The translations under genes and the position numbers were made by a program. Shown in pieces: positions 11,152 through 22,659 of a stretch of 64,000 nt of DNA. The stretch spans positions 682,001 to 746,000 of the forward strand of contig WOAB01000018.1 in NCBI GenBank assembly GCA_027886185.1. Direction: 5' to 3'. Below the pieces are notes generated by a model that was given only the letters and a program-made list of their open reading frames with translations, had not been told where the DNA came from and did not search any database. The stretch comes from Rheum nobile. Taxonomy: Eukaryota > Streptophyta > Magnoliopsida > Caryophyllales > Polygonaceae. Each line of letters opens with the position of its first letter. Within the stretch, counting starts at the first letter, position 1.

Positions 11152-11938
11152 TATTTTTTTTTTGATACAAGGTAAACAGTAAACACTAGGGTTCTTTCAA
11201 AACTAAAAAGGCAGTCTCAAAGCATCACAACGAATGATATTTAAGAAGCTTGTACAAAAAGTATCAGAAAGAGAATTCAGTCTAATGAACTCATATCTAG
11301 TAGTGTGTGGATTGTGTCCAACGGTTGCAGATCTTGAAGTGGAAAGGAGATGTTGAAATCTTTGAGGCGTTGATGGTGCAATGTGACGGGTAGCAAGGAA
11401 ATCCGCCTCGTGGTTCGCTTCTCTAAAACAATGGTGGACCTGAGTAGCAACAAAAGAAGAGAGTAAAGTATTAATGTCAACTATAATGGAGTGTATTTTT
11501 CAATGTACTTCCCAGGTTGCTCAGATGGAGTTAATATAACCAAATTATCGCCTTCATTGATTAATTTATTAATATGTAAACTAGCAGCATGAGGAATACC
11601 ATATAAGGTGGCATAAGCTTCTACTCGTAAAAACAAAAGTATTAGGCAAAGTCTCGCGATGAATAGAAATAATAGTTCAATTATTGTCACGTAGTAAGTA
11701 GCCAAAATGTGACATGCCGTCATCCTCTTAGAACCATCAAAATTTAATTTGATCCAATCAGGCGGTGGTCTTTTCCAGATTCAGTTTGTAGTACGCAATC
11801 TGTTGCATTTTAGATTTGAAGGCTGAGTGTTAGGCGGAGAGTTAGTTGAAATAATCCAGCTTTGAAACAGAAAATATGCTTTAGTGTTAGGCAGTAGTCT
11901 TTTTCATGTAGTTGAAGTAATCCAGCGTTTCAGATTTG
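11152..11938 (-). mobile_element. 5'-truncated LINE with RNase H domain, 16-bp TSD
   Basis: The 16-mer AAGGGATGTATAAGAT lies at 11136-11151 and again at 11939-11954. A T-run directly after the first copy is the poly(A) tail of an element on the minus strand. Minus-strand frames read PPDWIKLNFDGSKR (~11760), VEAYATLYGIPHAA and NEGDNLVILT, then VHHCFREANHEADFLA (~11420), in the order of the RNase H domain at the end of plant LINEs. The frame is shifted several times and the 5' end is missing, as expected from incomplete reverse transcription. Confidence 0.85.
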
Positions 11939-11954
11939 AAGGGATGTATAAGAT

Positions 11955-13010
11955 CTAGACTCGTTCTTTTAACCGTTTTCTTAGGCTGGCTAGTGGAGCT
12001 GCTTTTTTATTGTTAGTTGGGAAATTCCGCGTGGAAGCCACAAGGTATTGCGAATTTCATGTGGTGCCCAAAGTTTTAAAAAGTCCGCGTAGGTTTCACA
12101 AATTTCGTCTGATATCCTCAAGCATTATAAAATCATTGCAAATTATTTATATATTAAACATAATTTAATAAAATCATAATTTTTTTGTGGTATTTAAAAA
12201 AACACCTTATCTTTATTTTATATGAGACCACCAAATTTTATATTGTTTATATGGAAATTTATTAAAAAAAACATTATTTGCACATTTCTCAACGTACACC
12301 ATAAATTTTTTATTGTTAAAAAATTAATCTAACTTATTTATTTGTATAAAATACAATGTTATTTAAATTTCTTTTTAAATAATACAATTTTTCAACTATC
12401 AAAAAGTACATGGTATTTTGACTAAATATTTTGCTTCTTTCAAAAGAATATTTGAAATATGAAATATTTGTAAAAATTACTCTATAACGTTTTATGGAAA
12501 AACAAAAAAAAAGTATAGAAGTAGTTTTTTACAAGAAAAGTGTTTTCAAAATATATAATTTTTAAAATAATAATAATTATAATGTCATAAAATGTGTAAA
12601 TAAGAGAAGGTTTCTTAAACTTTTTAAAAAAAATTATAAAAAAATTTGGTTTCATAAAAGATAAAGATTAGGTATTTAATTAAATACCACAAAGATTTGA
12701 TTTTATAAAGGATAAAGATTAGGTATTTATAAAGATTTTTGTTTTATTAAATTGAGTTTAAAATAGGTCCAATGGCAAGAATATCAGATTTTCAATAACA
12801 ACTTGCAAAAAACTCATCTTTTAAAAAGTATTGCAAAACTACCAGATTTCTTGGATTCTTGCAATTAATAAGGGTTCCATATATTTTTTCTTTTAAATGT
12901 AAAAGTCAAATAAATCATTAAAATTTCTAAAAAGTAAAAGAAAATCTTAATCCTATAATCTAACCTAATTAATCCCAAATCTTACAAATTTTAGTAGTCT
13001 CCTTCTTCCT
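11955..13010. repeat. AT-rich fold-back region, related in inverted orientation to 24410-24660
   Basis: The start (12017-12090, AAATTCCGCGTGGAAGCCAC and ACAAGGTATTGCG) reappears reverse-complemented near 24590-24655, and the end (12820-12850, AAAAAGTATTGCAAAACTACC) reappears near 24413-24440. So both ends of one repeat family are recognisable and the copy here is longer. Inside, 12180-12250 and 12640-12770 are roughly complementary (AAATACCACAAA and GATAAAGATTAGG motifs). No gene is seen. Confidence 0.5.
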
Positions 13011-13052
13011 CCTCTCCATTGCTTCCCTCTTCCTCCGACCTTTACAACTCGT

Positions 13053-13301
13053 CTGGAGCCCTCCTTCGAGGCCATCGCCGCCTACAAAACCTCCGTCTCC
13101 CAAACCCTCCCCCGACTCCGAGACCGCCTCCTCCACTTCTCTAGCGACGACTACGAGCTCCTCTCCCTCCCCAAAACTAGCGAAAACCCCATGAAACGGT
13201 GCCTCACCTGGTGGGACCTGATCTGGCTCAACTTCGGCTCTGTCATCGGCTCCAACATCTTCACCCTCATCGGCCAAGAGGCGCACAACCACGCCGGCCC
13301 A
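13053..13301 (+). pseudogene. N-terminal fragment of a cationic amino acid transporter (CAT family)
   Basis: An uninterrupted 83-codon frame reads SLPKTSENPMKRCLTWWDL, then IWLNFGSVIGSNIFTLIG and QEAHNHAGP. This is the start of the first membrane segment of plant CAT transporters (APC superfamily), whose consensus is a WWDLIWFGIGSVIG-type helix followed by GLEA and HAGP. Upstream, SVSQTLPRLRDRLL matches the cytosolic N-terminal region. Homology stops at 13301, far short of the ~14-helix protein, and the frame runs into unrelated sequence. So it is a truncated copy, not a gene. Confidence 0.75.
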
Positions 13302-13583
13302 TTGCCCAGAAGCAGCAGGAGTCGTGAACAACCGATGGATGCGAGGACGTTTCGCGTGCTGTGGAAGCAGCAACCATGGATGCGAGGACGTCGGCGCACT
13401 GGTTCTGAAGTGGATAAAGGCCGCGGAGTCGCCACGAAAGATGTTGGAGCTTGCTCTGCTCTAGAGTTAGCAGAGTGGACAGAGAATCTGGATCCGATCG
13501 AAAATTAGGTCATCAGGATCGGAGCCTTGTTGCCTTTCCTCTTTGATTTCGCAACTTCTGGAGATGATGATGGAGCTTTCTCT
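13302..13583 (+). other. Non-coding stretch with a 26-bp segment repeated across the LTR
   Basis: Local direct repeats GATGCGAGGACG (13337 and 13380) occur. A 26-bp segment around CTAGAGTTAGCAGAGTGG (13452-13477) returns with two mismatches at 15952-15977, just beyond the LTR that follows. Confidence 0.6.
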
Positions 13584-15950
13584 TGTAATATCCCTCATTT
13601 TATAAGGATATTTTGGAATTTTTCCAACTCCCGTATTACAAGTCGGATTAATTTCAGAGAAGTTCAGACATTCAGTAATATGTTTGATCTCTATAATATT
13701 TTTTCCAAGTAATATAAAATACAATTGACGTATGTTCAAGGTTAAATAGTCGTTTGTGTACGAATATATTTAACCCGGGGTTAAGAAGATTAACCCAAGA
13801 TTTAAATCGGACAAAAGGGTGAAAATTTGCCTTGACCGCACCCCGCGGTGGAGTTGCCGCACCCGCGGTGAAGGCCAAACAGGTGAGGCGGTCTGAGGAG
13901 ACCACCGCACCCTGCCGCACCTGCGGTGGGATATTTTTCTTCTGCAGTATTATCCTCTTCCCCTTTGCAGCAACAAGTGGCTCGCCGTTGTCAGGCCTAG
14001 GCCGTCTGAATTCGCCCCTAGCCGTCCCTTCTGTTCCCTTGCAAGTGGAGGTGGGTATGAGCTATAAAAGGGAGGAGCTGGAGAGGAGGATTAGCTGCTG
14101 AACTTCTTCTTCCTCCTCTGAAAAACCTCCATTGTTGTCTGAGTTTTGGAGCTTCGCCGGAGTTGTCGCCGGAGTTCTTTTGAGTAGGGAAGGTGTCCTC
14201 CAGTGTTGTTTGAAGGTTTAAGGAGTTTGAAGATCAAACCATAATCGAGTCAAAGGCAAACGAATCGATTTGGGGTGAGTTTTCTCCACTTCGCTGTCGA
14301 ACTCCCCTGCCTCTGTTAGCTCGCCGCACCCACGGTGAGCTTGTCCGGGTTGTGTGTTCTTGGGTGTTTGGCTTTGGGCGAGGTTTGACTCCTTCGATTC
14401 TTTTAGTATTCTTTTAGATTCATATATGTGGATATTGAATCTAACTTAGGGTCTCGTTATGGGTCGTTTCTTAGGGATTTATAATCCGAGATTTGTCCCA
14501 GTTTCGGACCCAGGAACTCGACGTCTCTAAGCTTTGCTTAAGCTTCTGTGGATCTAAGGCAAGTGGCGGTTCGCTCTTGCTCATCATTCCATATTTCAAT
14601 TAATTATCAATTGTCTAGTTGTTAATTAATTTGGGATGATTTACTGATTTATTGTTCGTTGGGAACAGCTTTGTTAATAATTGATTAAAAAGGAGATATT
14701 ATAATAGGTTGTATATCTGTTAGAACAACGCTATTATATATATGATTAAAACATGATATTATACTAGGTTGTATATCTGTTAGAACAACGCTAGTATAGA
14801 TATATGTTTTTGATGTTGGCCATGATGGCTGTGATGTGGATTATTACTGTGTTGAACTGTTTAGTTAGCACTAGTAGTTAGGAACGTTGGACTCGTTGAG
14901 GTCCAGTCGTTTCTTGATAATTATTGGTTGAGAGGGCATTAGAGATCCTAACACCAACTGGCGGATCATGATCGTCCTCTATCCGAGTATAGAGGTGGTG
15001 CACTTAGCTAGTGTCACAAACCTTGGGAAGGATTCCCTTCGATATATGTCCCTCATGACGAAACATATATCTAAAAGCTTATAACGTGATGTGTGTTTTG
15101 GAATTTAATGAGATAAGTGCCGTTGTCGCACATAATTAATATACCCTTTTTGGGCGAGTAGTGCAGCTAGGAAATCTCGTATTGACTTTGATCAGAGTAA
15201 CGTTCTCTTTTCAATCTGGATTCGCTTTGAGCGGTGAGGTTGGTCGTGAACCGAAACATCAAGTCATTTTTGAACGCTTGTGTGATTATTTATGTTCCCC
15301 AACATTTGTCATGTTTCCGATAAGACTCATTTCGTTGGAGTCTTCTTTTGGGATTGATTATTGTGAGATTCAGTCTCCAGAATCTTCTCTTGATCATGTC
15401 TTTTCATGTATTCAGTATAAGTATGGTGGTTGACTATCGTTATCGGTTGTGATTCGAGAAGCGATGAGTCTAACCTAATACAACTACTTCAAACCATTCT
15501 GCTTTGTACCCTTGCTTAGTCTTTCATTAGACTAACCAACCGTAATTATTCTCTGCATGGTTGGCTGGTGTCACCTGTTCGATTCGGCACATCAGATAAG
15601 TTGCCATCCCGTGAAGGCTAGAACGACTATGAAGGCGAACGGTGTTTTGACAAGTTTATTCAGGTTGAGATCCTTGGCGGGTGATCATTGCGATCAAGAC
15701 CCTTTTGTTGTTTATTTAAAGTCTTCCGTTGTGTTAAATATGTTTTGTGTAAAGACTTCCGCTGTATTTCTGATGTATTTGGAATTTTGTTGAAATTCCG
15801 AGACTTTGGTTTAAATGAAAGTTATGATATGTTGTATTATAACTGTGGTTTAATGATTTATATCAACTGGAAAAGTCTTGGGTGATATCGGACAGTACGT
15901 CTGAGGTCACTGGCGGTAATACTTTCAAGAGGTTATTTGGGGGTGTTACA
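13584..15950 (+). mobile_element. Solo LTR (2.37 kb), same family as the LTR at 60539-62770
   Basis: It starts TGTAATATCCC and ends GGGGGTGTTACA, the TGTAA...TTACA inverted ends of plant Ty3/gypsy LTRs. It shares diagnostic pieces with the second copy (minus strand): GTCTGAGGTCACTGGCG near the 3' end, TAGAACAACGCTA-type repeats near 14725 and 14780, and a GC-rich CGCACCCGCGGTG cluster at 13838-13930. No internal retrotransposon genes flank it, so it is a solo LTR. The 5 bases on either side do not match. The GC-rich cluster followed by a GAGCTATAAAAGG box at 14058 suggests the LTR promoter. Confidence 0.8.
14060..14068 (+). promoter_or_regulatory. TATA box of the LTR
   Basis: GCTATAAAAGG lies about 480 bp into the LTR, downstream of the GC-rich cluster, in a typical U3/R position. 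It is inferred from sequence alone. Confidence 0.45.
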
Positions 15951-16785
15951 ACCCTGCTTTAGAGTTAGCAGAGTGGAGTTGTTCCTGTGATCCTTGATCG
16001 CAAGCAACTTTACTGGCGTTGGACTTGTTGTCTGAGAAGCAAGCAAACAAGCTTTGAAGAAGAAGATGATTCAGTTATTCACATTTTGGACAGTTTTCTT
16101 CGTCTTTTCATCGTCTCTCTCTACTAATATCTCATGTTTTTCTTGCCAGTGTATGACTCTTTGCACTAGCAACCCCTTCTCTTCATCTTCCAAAATTCAG
16201 CATTTGTAGCTTGAATCCTTCATTTCAGCTGGAGCATCATCCATCAAGGTTAGTTCTACTTCCATTCCTCACTCGAAGGGATCCCTTTTCACTATTCTTA
16301 ACTCGAAAGGTCGCGGGAACGCCGAGGATAATGACTACTTTCCTATTCAACACCGTCACAGTATACAAGCAAGCACATATACTGTTTCTTCGTCTCAGTA
16401 GTAGAAGGGAGAAAGACATGCTGAATGTGATCAGTGGTGACATTGTTGGAGTAATAGGCCACCATCATGGGTTGCATCTACATCAGGTGTTGACGTGTTG
16501 TTGACAGGAAGGGACATGGAAATAAAAAAATAGGAAGAACTGCTGCCATCATACACATAAATATTTTATTTATAAGAAGCAAATTTAAATGCATGGCTAC
16601 CATCTCTATGAGACTTGTTGCACAATACGAGCCAAGTATCCTAATTAGTTCAAAGTGAATTGGGTGAGCATGCTTTAGCTTTACAAAATGTCTCTGATTA
16701 CTGAATGTTTCTAGCAATAAACCATTTTCAAGTGAAATTTCAATTTTCCACTCAAGTAACTAAACAATGGAAGGAAAAAAATCAC
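15951..16785 (+). other. Non-coding sequence right of the solo LTR
   Basis: It begins with the second copy of the 26-bp segment (15952-15977). A possible splice acceptor TTCTTGCCAG lies at 16141-16150, and the stretch reads like UTR or intron DNA of a captured gene, but no protein homology is recognised in any frame. Confidence 0.35.
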
Positions 16786-16911
16786 CTCAAGGCCAACGCA
16801 AGTTTTATGGTAAGATGACGTGCAGTTATCACAAGAAAGTAGATCATCTCCATAATGACAAACAAAGTAAACGGGGTCATTTCTTCTGCTCTTCTTACTG
16901 TTTTGCTTTTG
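16786..16911 (-). pseudogene. PHD zinc-finger exon fragment
   Basis: The minus strand reads RRNDPVYFVCHYGDDLLSCD followed by NCTSSYHKTCVGLE, then a splice donor GTGATT. The CxxC-CxxC-HxxC spacing is the first part of a PHD finger (consensus ICxxCGxGGxLLCCDxCPxxFHxxCL), as found in plant chromatin readers. Only one exon is present, and the upstream sequence runs straight into satellite repeats. It is a captured piece of a histone-binding protein gene. Confidence 0.75.
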
Positions 16912-17462
16912 AAATTTGAAATCGACTAACATTTGAAATTTTGTTATATAACAGAGCATTGACCTGACTTCGTATAAATGTGGTTTGATAAAGTGAATAT
17001 TGCTCTGAAATTTGAAATCGGCTAACATTTGAAATTTTGTTATATAACAGAGCATTGACCTGACTTTGTATAAATGTGGTCTGATAAAGTGAATATTGCT
17101 CTGAAATTTGAAATCGACTAACATTTAAAATTTTGTTATATAATAGAGCATTGACCTGACTTCGTATAAATGTATCCTGATAAAGTGAATATTACTCTGA
17201 AATTTGAAATCGCTCTAACATTTGAAAGTTTGTTATATGACAGAGCATTGGCACGACTTCGTATAAATATGGCATGATAAAGTGAATATTGCTCTGAAAT
17301 TTGAAATCGGCTAACATTTCAAATTTTGTTATATAACAGAACATTGACCTGACTACGTATAAATGTCGTCTGATAAAGTGAATATTGCTCTGAAATTTAA
17401 AAACGATCAATGCTCTGTTATATCACAATATTTCAAATGTTAGCCGATTTTAAATTTCATAA
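16905..17462. repeat. Satellite of about 96-bp units, five copies plus an inverted end
   Basis: The unit contains CTCTGAAATTTGAAATCGGC, TAACATTTGAAATTTTGTTA, TATAACAGAGCATTGACCTG and GATAAAGTGAATATTG. Copies start near 16912, 17003, 17098, 17195, 17292 and 17388. The last piece (17405-17462) is in inverted orientation. More copies in direct orientation occur at 22150-22400. Confidence 0.85.
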
Positions 17463-18322
17463 GTGTCATGTGCTCTTTACTCTCAATACAAACACATGTA
17501 AGGTTCAAATTTCAAATATTAGCTAGATGATAGCCTTGCATTCATATATAAGTTGTGAATGTGAAAGGATTGGAACAAAAAAGGAGTTGAATCAGACACT
17601 ATCTTCAACAGCCTGAACTTTATTGGTCAATGGCAATCCCAAATGAAAAGGACCAGCATTGCCCACATTGGTATTCTACAAGCTGCATAATAAATTTACA
17701 AGCCGCAGTGTCATAATACAATTATACACATACATAATCCTATAGAATTTCACAATATGCTCAATGCCACTCACAGTTACATGCATTAAATTACCCCCGA
17801 ATGGTATTCTACTCGGAAATTGTTTGGCTTACCCTGAGGGTAGCCAACCCACGTACCACGTCAGCAACTTTTTTTAAAGAAAATGTTTTTCCTACACTCA
17901 CGTGGACTATCCTTATGAATTAAATCTTATTGTGCTGACAAGGTATTTAATGATGTGACAATTTTTTTTACTAAAATGCAGTAATTAATGTCAAACATAA
18001 GGTGTGTGTATTTATTAGTGATTTTTAATTTTACATTGGGATGGAATACACCTTTTTCATTAATTGATTGTCCTATTAGCATGCTTACATTAGAATAATA
18101 CAAGTTATTGGCTGGCAAGTGGCAACTAAATTTTTACCTAGAAATATTTCTTTGTTACGGAGTATTGTGTTACGTTGCTTTTCTTTTTTTTCTGAAAGAA
18201 TGTTACGTTGCTTTATTTTCAAGGAAATTTAGTTAGTCAATTTAATTAATATATAATACAATTTTGAAACATATAGAATTAACATTTTTAAAGTACTAAT
18301 TGAAACATATAGCATAAACTAA
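17463..18322. other. Intergenic DNA without recognisable genes
   Basis: No frame longer than ~60 codons with recognisable content, and no terminal repeats noted. Confidence 0.5.
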
Positions 18323-18324
18323 TA

Positions 18325-18583
18325 CTCCCTCTGTCCCGAAAAAATTGTCCTGTTTTGACCGGGCACATCCGTCGTGGCGGGTTTTATATCGTTAATATCT
18401 CTAATTACATAACCCTAAAAATTATAATTTTTTGATATTATTAAAGTACTCGTTGAGACGAATAAAACAAGACCCCACATGACTATGTTTTTTCTTATAT
18501 ATTGGAAGAAATCTTAAAGATTATCTTCAACTATGAATAGTGTACAAAAGTCAAACATGACAAACATTATGGGACGGAGGGAG
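18325..18583. mobile_element. Stowaway-like MITE (259 bp), TSD TA
   Basis: The ends CTCCCTCTGTCCCG and (inverted) CTCCCTCCGTCCC are flanked by TA at 18323-18324 and 18584-18585. The body is the reverse complement of the MITE at 10421-10677, including ATAATTTTTTGATATTATTA and CCCACATGACTATG. Confidence 0.92.
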
Positions 18584-18585
18584 TA

Positions 18586-20786
18586 TAAAATATTCTTCAT
18601 ATAATTATCATTTCAAATCCTTGTTTTATAATTAAATATATAATAGTAATATAAGATAGATAAGCTACATAAAGCTTGAAATAACAGTAGCATAACATAG
18701 GTGATGTGTTAAATATCCATATAAGTTTAATTGTGCAACTCTAAATGTAAGTTATATTTTTATATACAATCAATGGAATATACATAAACACATGAATTGA
18801 ATAATTATATAAGTTTATTGGTACAACTTTAAATATAAGATAAATGTAACTTATATTTTTATATAATATTAATGAAAAATATGTAAACACATAAAGTTTG
18901 GAAAAACAATTGCATAATCTAAGTAATGTCTTGGATATCTATGTAAGCTCATGTGTGCAACTTTAAAGTATAGCCAAAGTAATGTATTGAAGATCAATGT
19001 AAGTTAATGGGCAATAAGATAAGTGTAAGTCATATCTGTATGTAAGATATGTCAACGAGAAAATGTTTGAAATAACAAGTTTTGAATATCAATGTACGGT
19101 AATTTACGCAACTTTTAATCTAATACTATGCACATAGCTGATGTATCTTATATCTTACTTAGTGACATATCATTAGATTATTACATTATATTATATATAT
19201 AAGGTACATATACTAATTAATGTGATAGTACGTAACTCATACTTCTTTTCTCTTACTAAAAGTAAGATATGTAACTACCTCAAATATCATTACATAACTC
19301 ATATAACTTACATTAGTACATCATCATATATATATATATATATACCTTACATGATGTAAATCACATATTGTTTGAAATAATAACAGTATAACTGAAGTAA
19401 TTCTTTGTATATCAATGTAAGTAAGTTTTCACAACTTCATCAAGTCTAATACTATCAACATAGTTCATATATCTTATATCTTACTTAGTGATGTGTTATT
19501 AGATTATTACATTCAAAATTTCATTATATTAGGTATATATACTAATGTGACATTACATAACTCATATTTTAGAGCATCTTATATTAAGTAAGATATGTAA
19601 AAACTTCAAATATAATAGTTCATAACTCGTATAACCTATATTAGCACATCATGTATATATCTTATATATTTTTTATATAAGTAAGACATGTAATACTACG
19701 TATATCATATATTCTAACAATTATTGATCCTTCTGAAGTATCTTATCTTAAATAGGATCTTAGATCATAAAAAAATAATTATTATGATCCTACAGAATAT
19801 AGAATCTTACAAGCGATGACCCGATTTTAAAAATTCCTCAGTCTTACAAGCAACATATATATACCAAATATTCAATACATATAAAGTCTTCATTCTTGTA
19901 TGTCATGAATAAATAAATATTTTCTACAAACGATTTTATCCATATAACTCTGTAGTTGCAAACATACTTATAATAGTAACACAATCTTTATAGTAACCTT
20001 CAAAAGAAATTGTGTATAAAAATGATTTATCTTATCATTTTAAGTTGAAAAATATAATCTTTCTAATTTTATATATACTATTTGGATTTATGAAAGGGTT
20101 AATATTACTCAATATCCAACTATTTTAATTATCATACATTAAAGATAATATTAAATCCTTGTGAATTATCTAACTATTTGGATTCTATTCAATTTTAATC
20201 ATTTTTCTCAAATCCAATGGTTAAAACTTCAAACGGTGTAATTCACTTTAATCAATTAACTTTTACTTATTTATATTTTATACAAAGTTCAATTTTTTCT
20301 CTTAACTGTAGACTGTTCTACTTCAAAAAACTCATTTCGAAAGCACGCTCATCCTTAATTTCTTCTACCGCGCTCATCCAATTACAACACAACAATTTCC
20401 GGTAACCAACGCTCTTCGTCTCATGTTATTCTGCTCTTTTTTATTAAACTTCACACTTTTCTCAATTTCTAGAAAATGTATTGTTAGTAATTTATAATTA
20501 ATATTATTGAAATCTATATGCGTAAATTCTTTTCCTCCCAACTTTCTTCACATATTGGGTTTGAAGATGTTTTCTGATTCAAGTGGTTATAAGATTTAGA
20601 AATTTTTTAATTTCGAAATAGAATAAAATAACCAATGATAAGATTTCTTTATTTCAATTATTATCAATATTATTATATATTTGTCTCTAAAACTAAAAAA
20701 GGCAAGTGATAGTCAACAAAAGTCATGTATATTAACATTTATAATGACTTGTCATAATATGTCATTAGATTTAGACTAACATAATA
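18586..20786. other. Very AT-rich DNA with an internal ~330-bp direct duplication
   Basis: About 19125-19325 and 19455-19650 are diverged direct copies (both contain TATCTTATATCTTACTTAGT and CATAACTCATA, and end in an AGCACATCAT-type motif). A ~37-bp piece around 19651 (CATGTATATATCTTATATAT) recurs at 22046. No gene is visible; the ORF at 20217-20405 lacks recognisable features. Confidence 0.55.
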
Positions 20787-20795
20787 ATTGTTTAT

Positions 20796-20979
20796 CGGTT
20801 TTTCTAGTGTGTGCCCATGGACACATGCTAACAAGCTTAAATAGGAAATTTATCTTCAAAATATTTCCTAATAGAGAATTGATAAACCCTTAGCAAATAA
20901 GATTAAACTAGTGGCTAACTAAATAATTGCCAAAAATGAGTTCTTAGAGTGTGCACATGAGCACACACTAGAAAAAACC
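20796..20979. mobile_element. 184-bp MITE with 9-bp TSD ATTGTTTAT (Mutator-type)
   Basis: The 9-mer ATTGTTTAT is at 20787-20795 and 20980-20988. The ends are inverted repeats of about 35 bp: CGGTTTTTCTAGTGTGTGCC on the left and, reverse-complemented, GGTTTTTTCTAGTGTGTGCT on the right. The 9-bp duplication points to mobilisation by a Mutator-type transposase. There is no coding capacity. Confidence 0.88.
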
Positions 20980-20989
20980 ATTGTTTATA

Positions 20990-21570
20990 AGACAATGTCA
21001 ATTTTACAGCAACAAATAATATTTTTTATGTATATAATAATGATGATATTATTCTTATGTATACAAATATTAGTAGTGTAATGAATTTCTTTTGAATTAT
21101 TTTATTGAAGAAAGTCAAAGGAGGGGATACTATAAGAATTGTTGTTTTATACAGAGTATTAGGTATGATCCTACAATTCGAAGTAAGATTCTAAACTTCC
21201 TCTAATCTTAAGCTATGATCATAGTGGTTATTCATACTTGTTTAGAGTATTTTGAGTTCTAACTCATCGTAGTTATTTACTATGTTTTCAATTTGATTTC
21301 ATAATATAATACGTAATATTGTTTTTCTATGCTAATGTAAGATAAAGGACAAGACTCCCTTAGAATTATATGAGTTCATGGTCGATCTATATGATTTATA
21401 TATACTTATTGAATTAATAAAGTCGTATCAAGTTTGCATGATTTATGTGCAGATATATGATCAGTCAAATATTCATATAAGTTTGCATGATTAACAATAA
21501 ACAATATTGAGTGAAAGAAAATGGTTGGTTAACAATATTAAATCAATCAACAATATTTCTACGGTTATGG
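20990..21570. other. AT-rich intergenic DNA
   Basis: No coding sequence, RNA gene or clear repeat boundary was recognised. Confidence 0.5.
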
Positions 21571-21571
21571 A

Positions 21572-22046
21572 ATAGAGTACTCTATTATTTACTAGCCTAA
21601 TCTAATATAAAGAAAATGATAGTTGGAACGAAAGGAAGTAGGGGATTAATTGCCCTTTAGATTAGGCTAGTAAATAGGTAGAATATGAAAAAAAAAATCA
21701 TATCTTATATATTTTTAATGTCTGAATACGAACATGAATGGTATTCCACTCATCTTAAATCCAAAAAAGATTATCCAAAAATCTGAAATTGTTAATGTCT
21801 GAATACGAACATGAATGATCTGAATACGAACATGAATGGTATTCCACTTAAATCCAAAAAAGACATTAACAATTTAAGATGAGTGGAATACCATTCATGT
21901 CTGAATACGACACATGTGGTTGCTCTATTATTTACTAGCCTAATCTAATATAAAGAAAATGATAGTTGGAACGAAAGGAAGTAGGGGATTAATTGCCCTT
22001 TAGATTAGGCTAGTAAATAGAGTACTCTATTATTTACTAGCCTAAT
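21572..22046. repeat. Two direct copies of a ~105-bp inverted-repeat element, with a palindromic spacer
   Basis: Copies at about 21572-21678 and 21923-22027 share the ends CTCTATTATTTACTAGCCTA and, inverted, CTCTATTTACTAGCCTAATC, plus an almost identical core with GTTGGAACGAAAGGAAGTAG. A third end-fragment lies at 22025-22046. The spacer (21700-21915) contains TGAATGGTATTCCACT in both orientations and repeated TCTGAATACGAACATGAATG units. Confidence 0.8.
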
Positions 22047-22149
22047 CATGTATATATCTTATATATTTTTTATATAAGTAAGAGATATTTCTTTCAATTT
22101 ATAAATGTACACAGGATTATTGTAAGAGATATGAAAAATTAGTTTAAAA

Positions 22150-22400
22150 TTTAAAGTTAATATAACAAAAAAATGACCTGCATACGTACAAATATAGCCT
22201 GATAAAATGAATATTGCTCTGACATTTGAAATCGGCTAACATTTGAAATTTTGTGATATAACAGAGTATTGACCTGACTACGTATAAATGTGGCCTGATA
22301 AATTAAATACTGCTCTGAAATTTGAAATCGGCTAACATTAAAAAAATTGTGATATAACAGAGCATTGACATGACTTCGTATAAATGTTAGGAGGTTTCAA
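22150..22400. repeat. Second block of the ~96-bp satellite
   Basis: About 2.5 copies, with the GCTCTGAAATTTGAAATCGG and CGGCTAACATT-type motifs of 16905-17462, in the same orientation. Confidence 0.8.
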
Positions 22401-22659
22401 ATTTCAGAACATTGTCATATTTATATGAAGTCAAGTCATAAAATTTACAGAAATGAAGTTTCACATCAATGTGATTAGCTACTCATCATTGATCTCAATC
22501 ACTGTTGACACACATAAGCGGAGTTTGGAAGATCGTTGTCTCATTGCAGTACAATGGTTCACCCGAGTGCATCCTGATAAAGTGATCATCATCATGGATA
22601 AGGAAACAGACAGTATAATGAAAACTGAGGACTCCAACCCCAAAAGGCCTCAACCAGAG

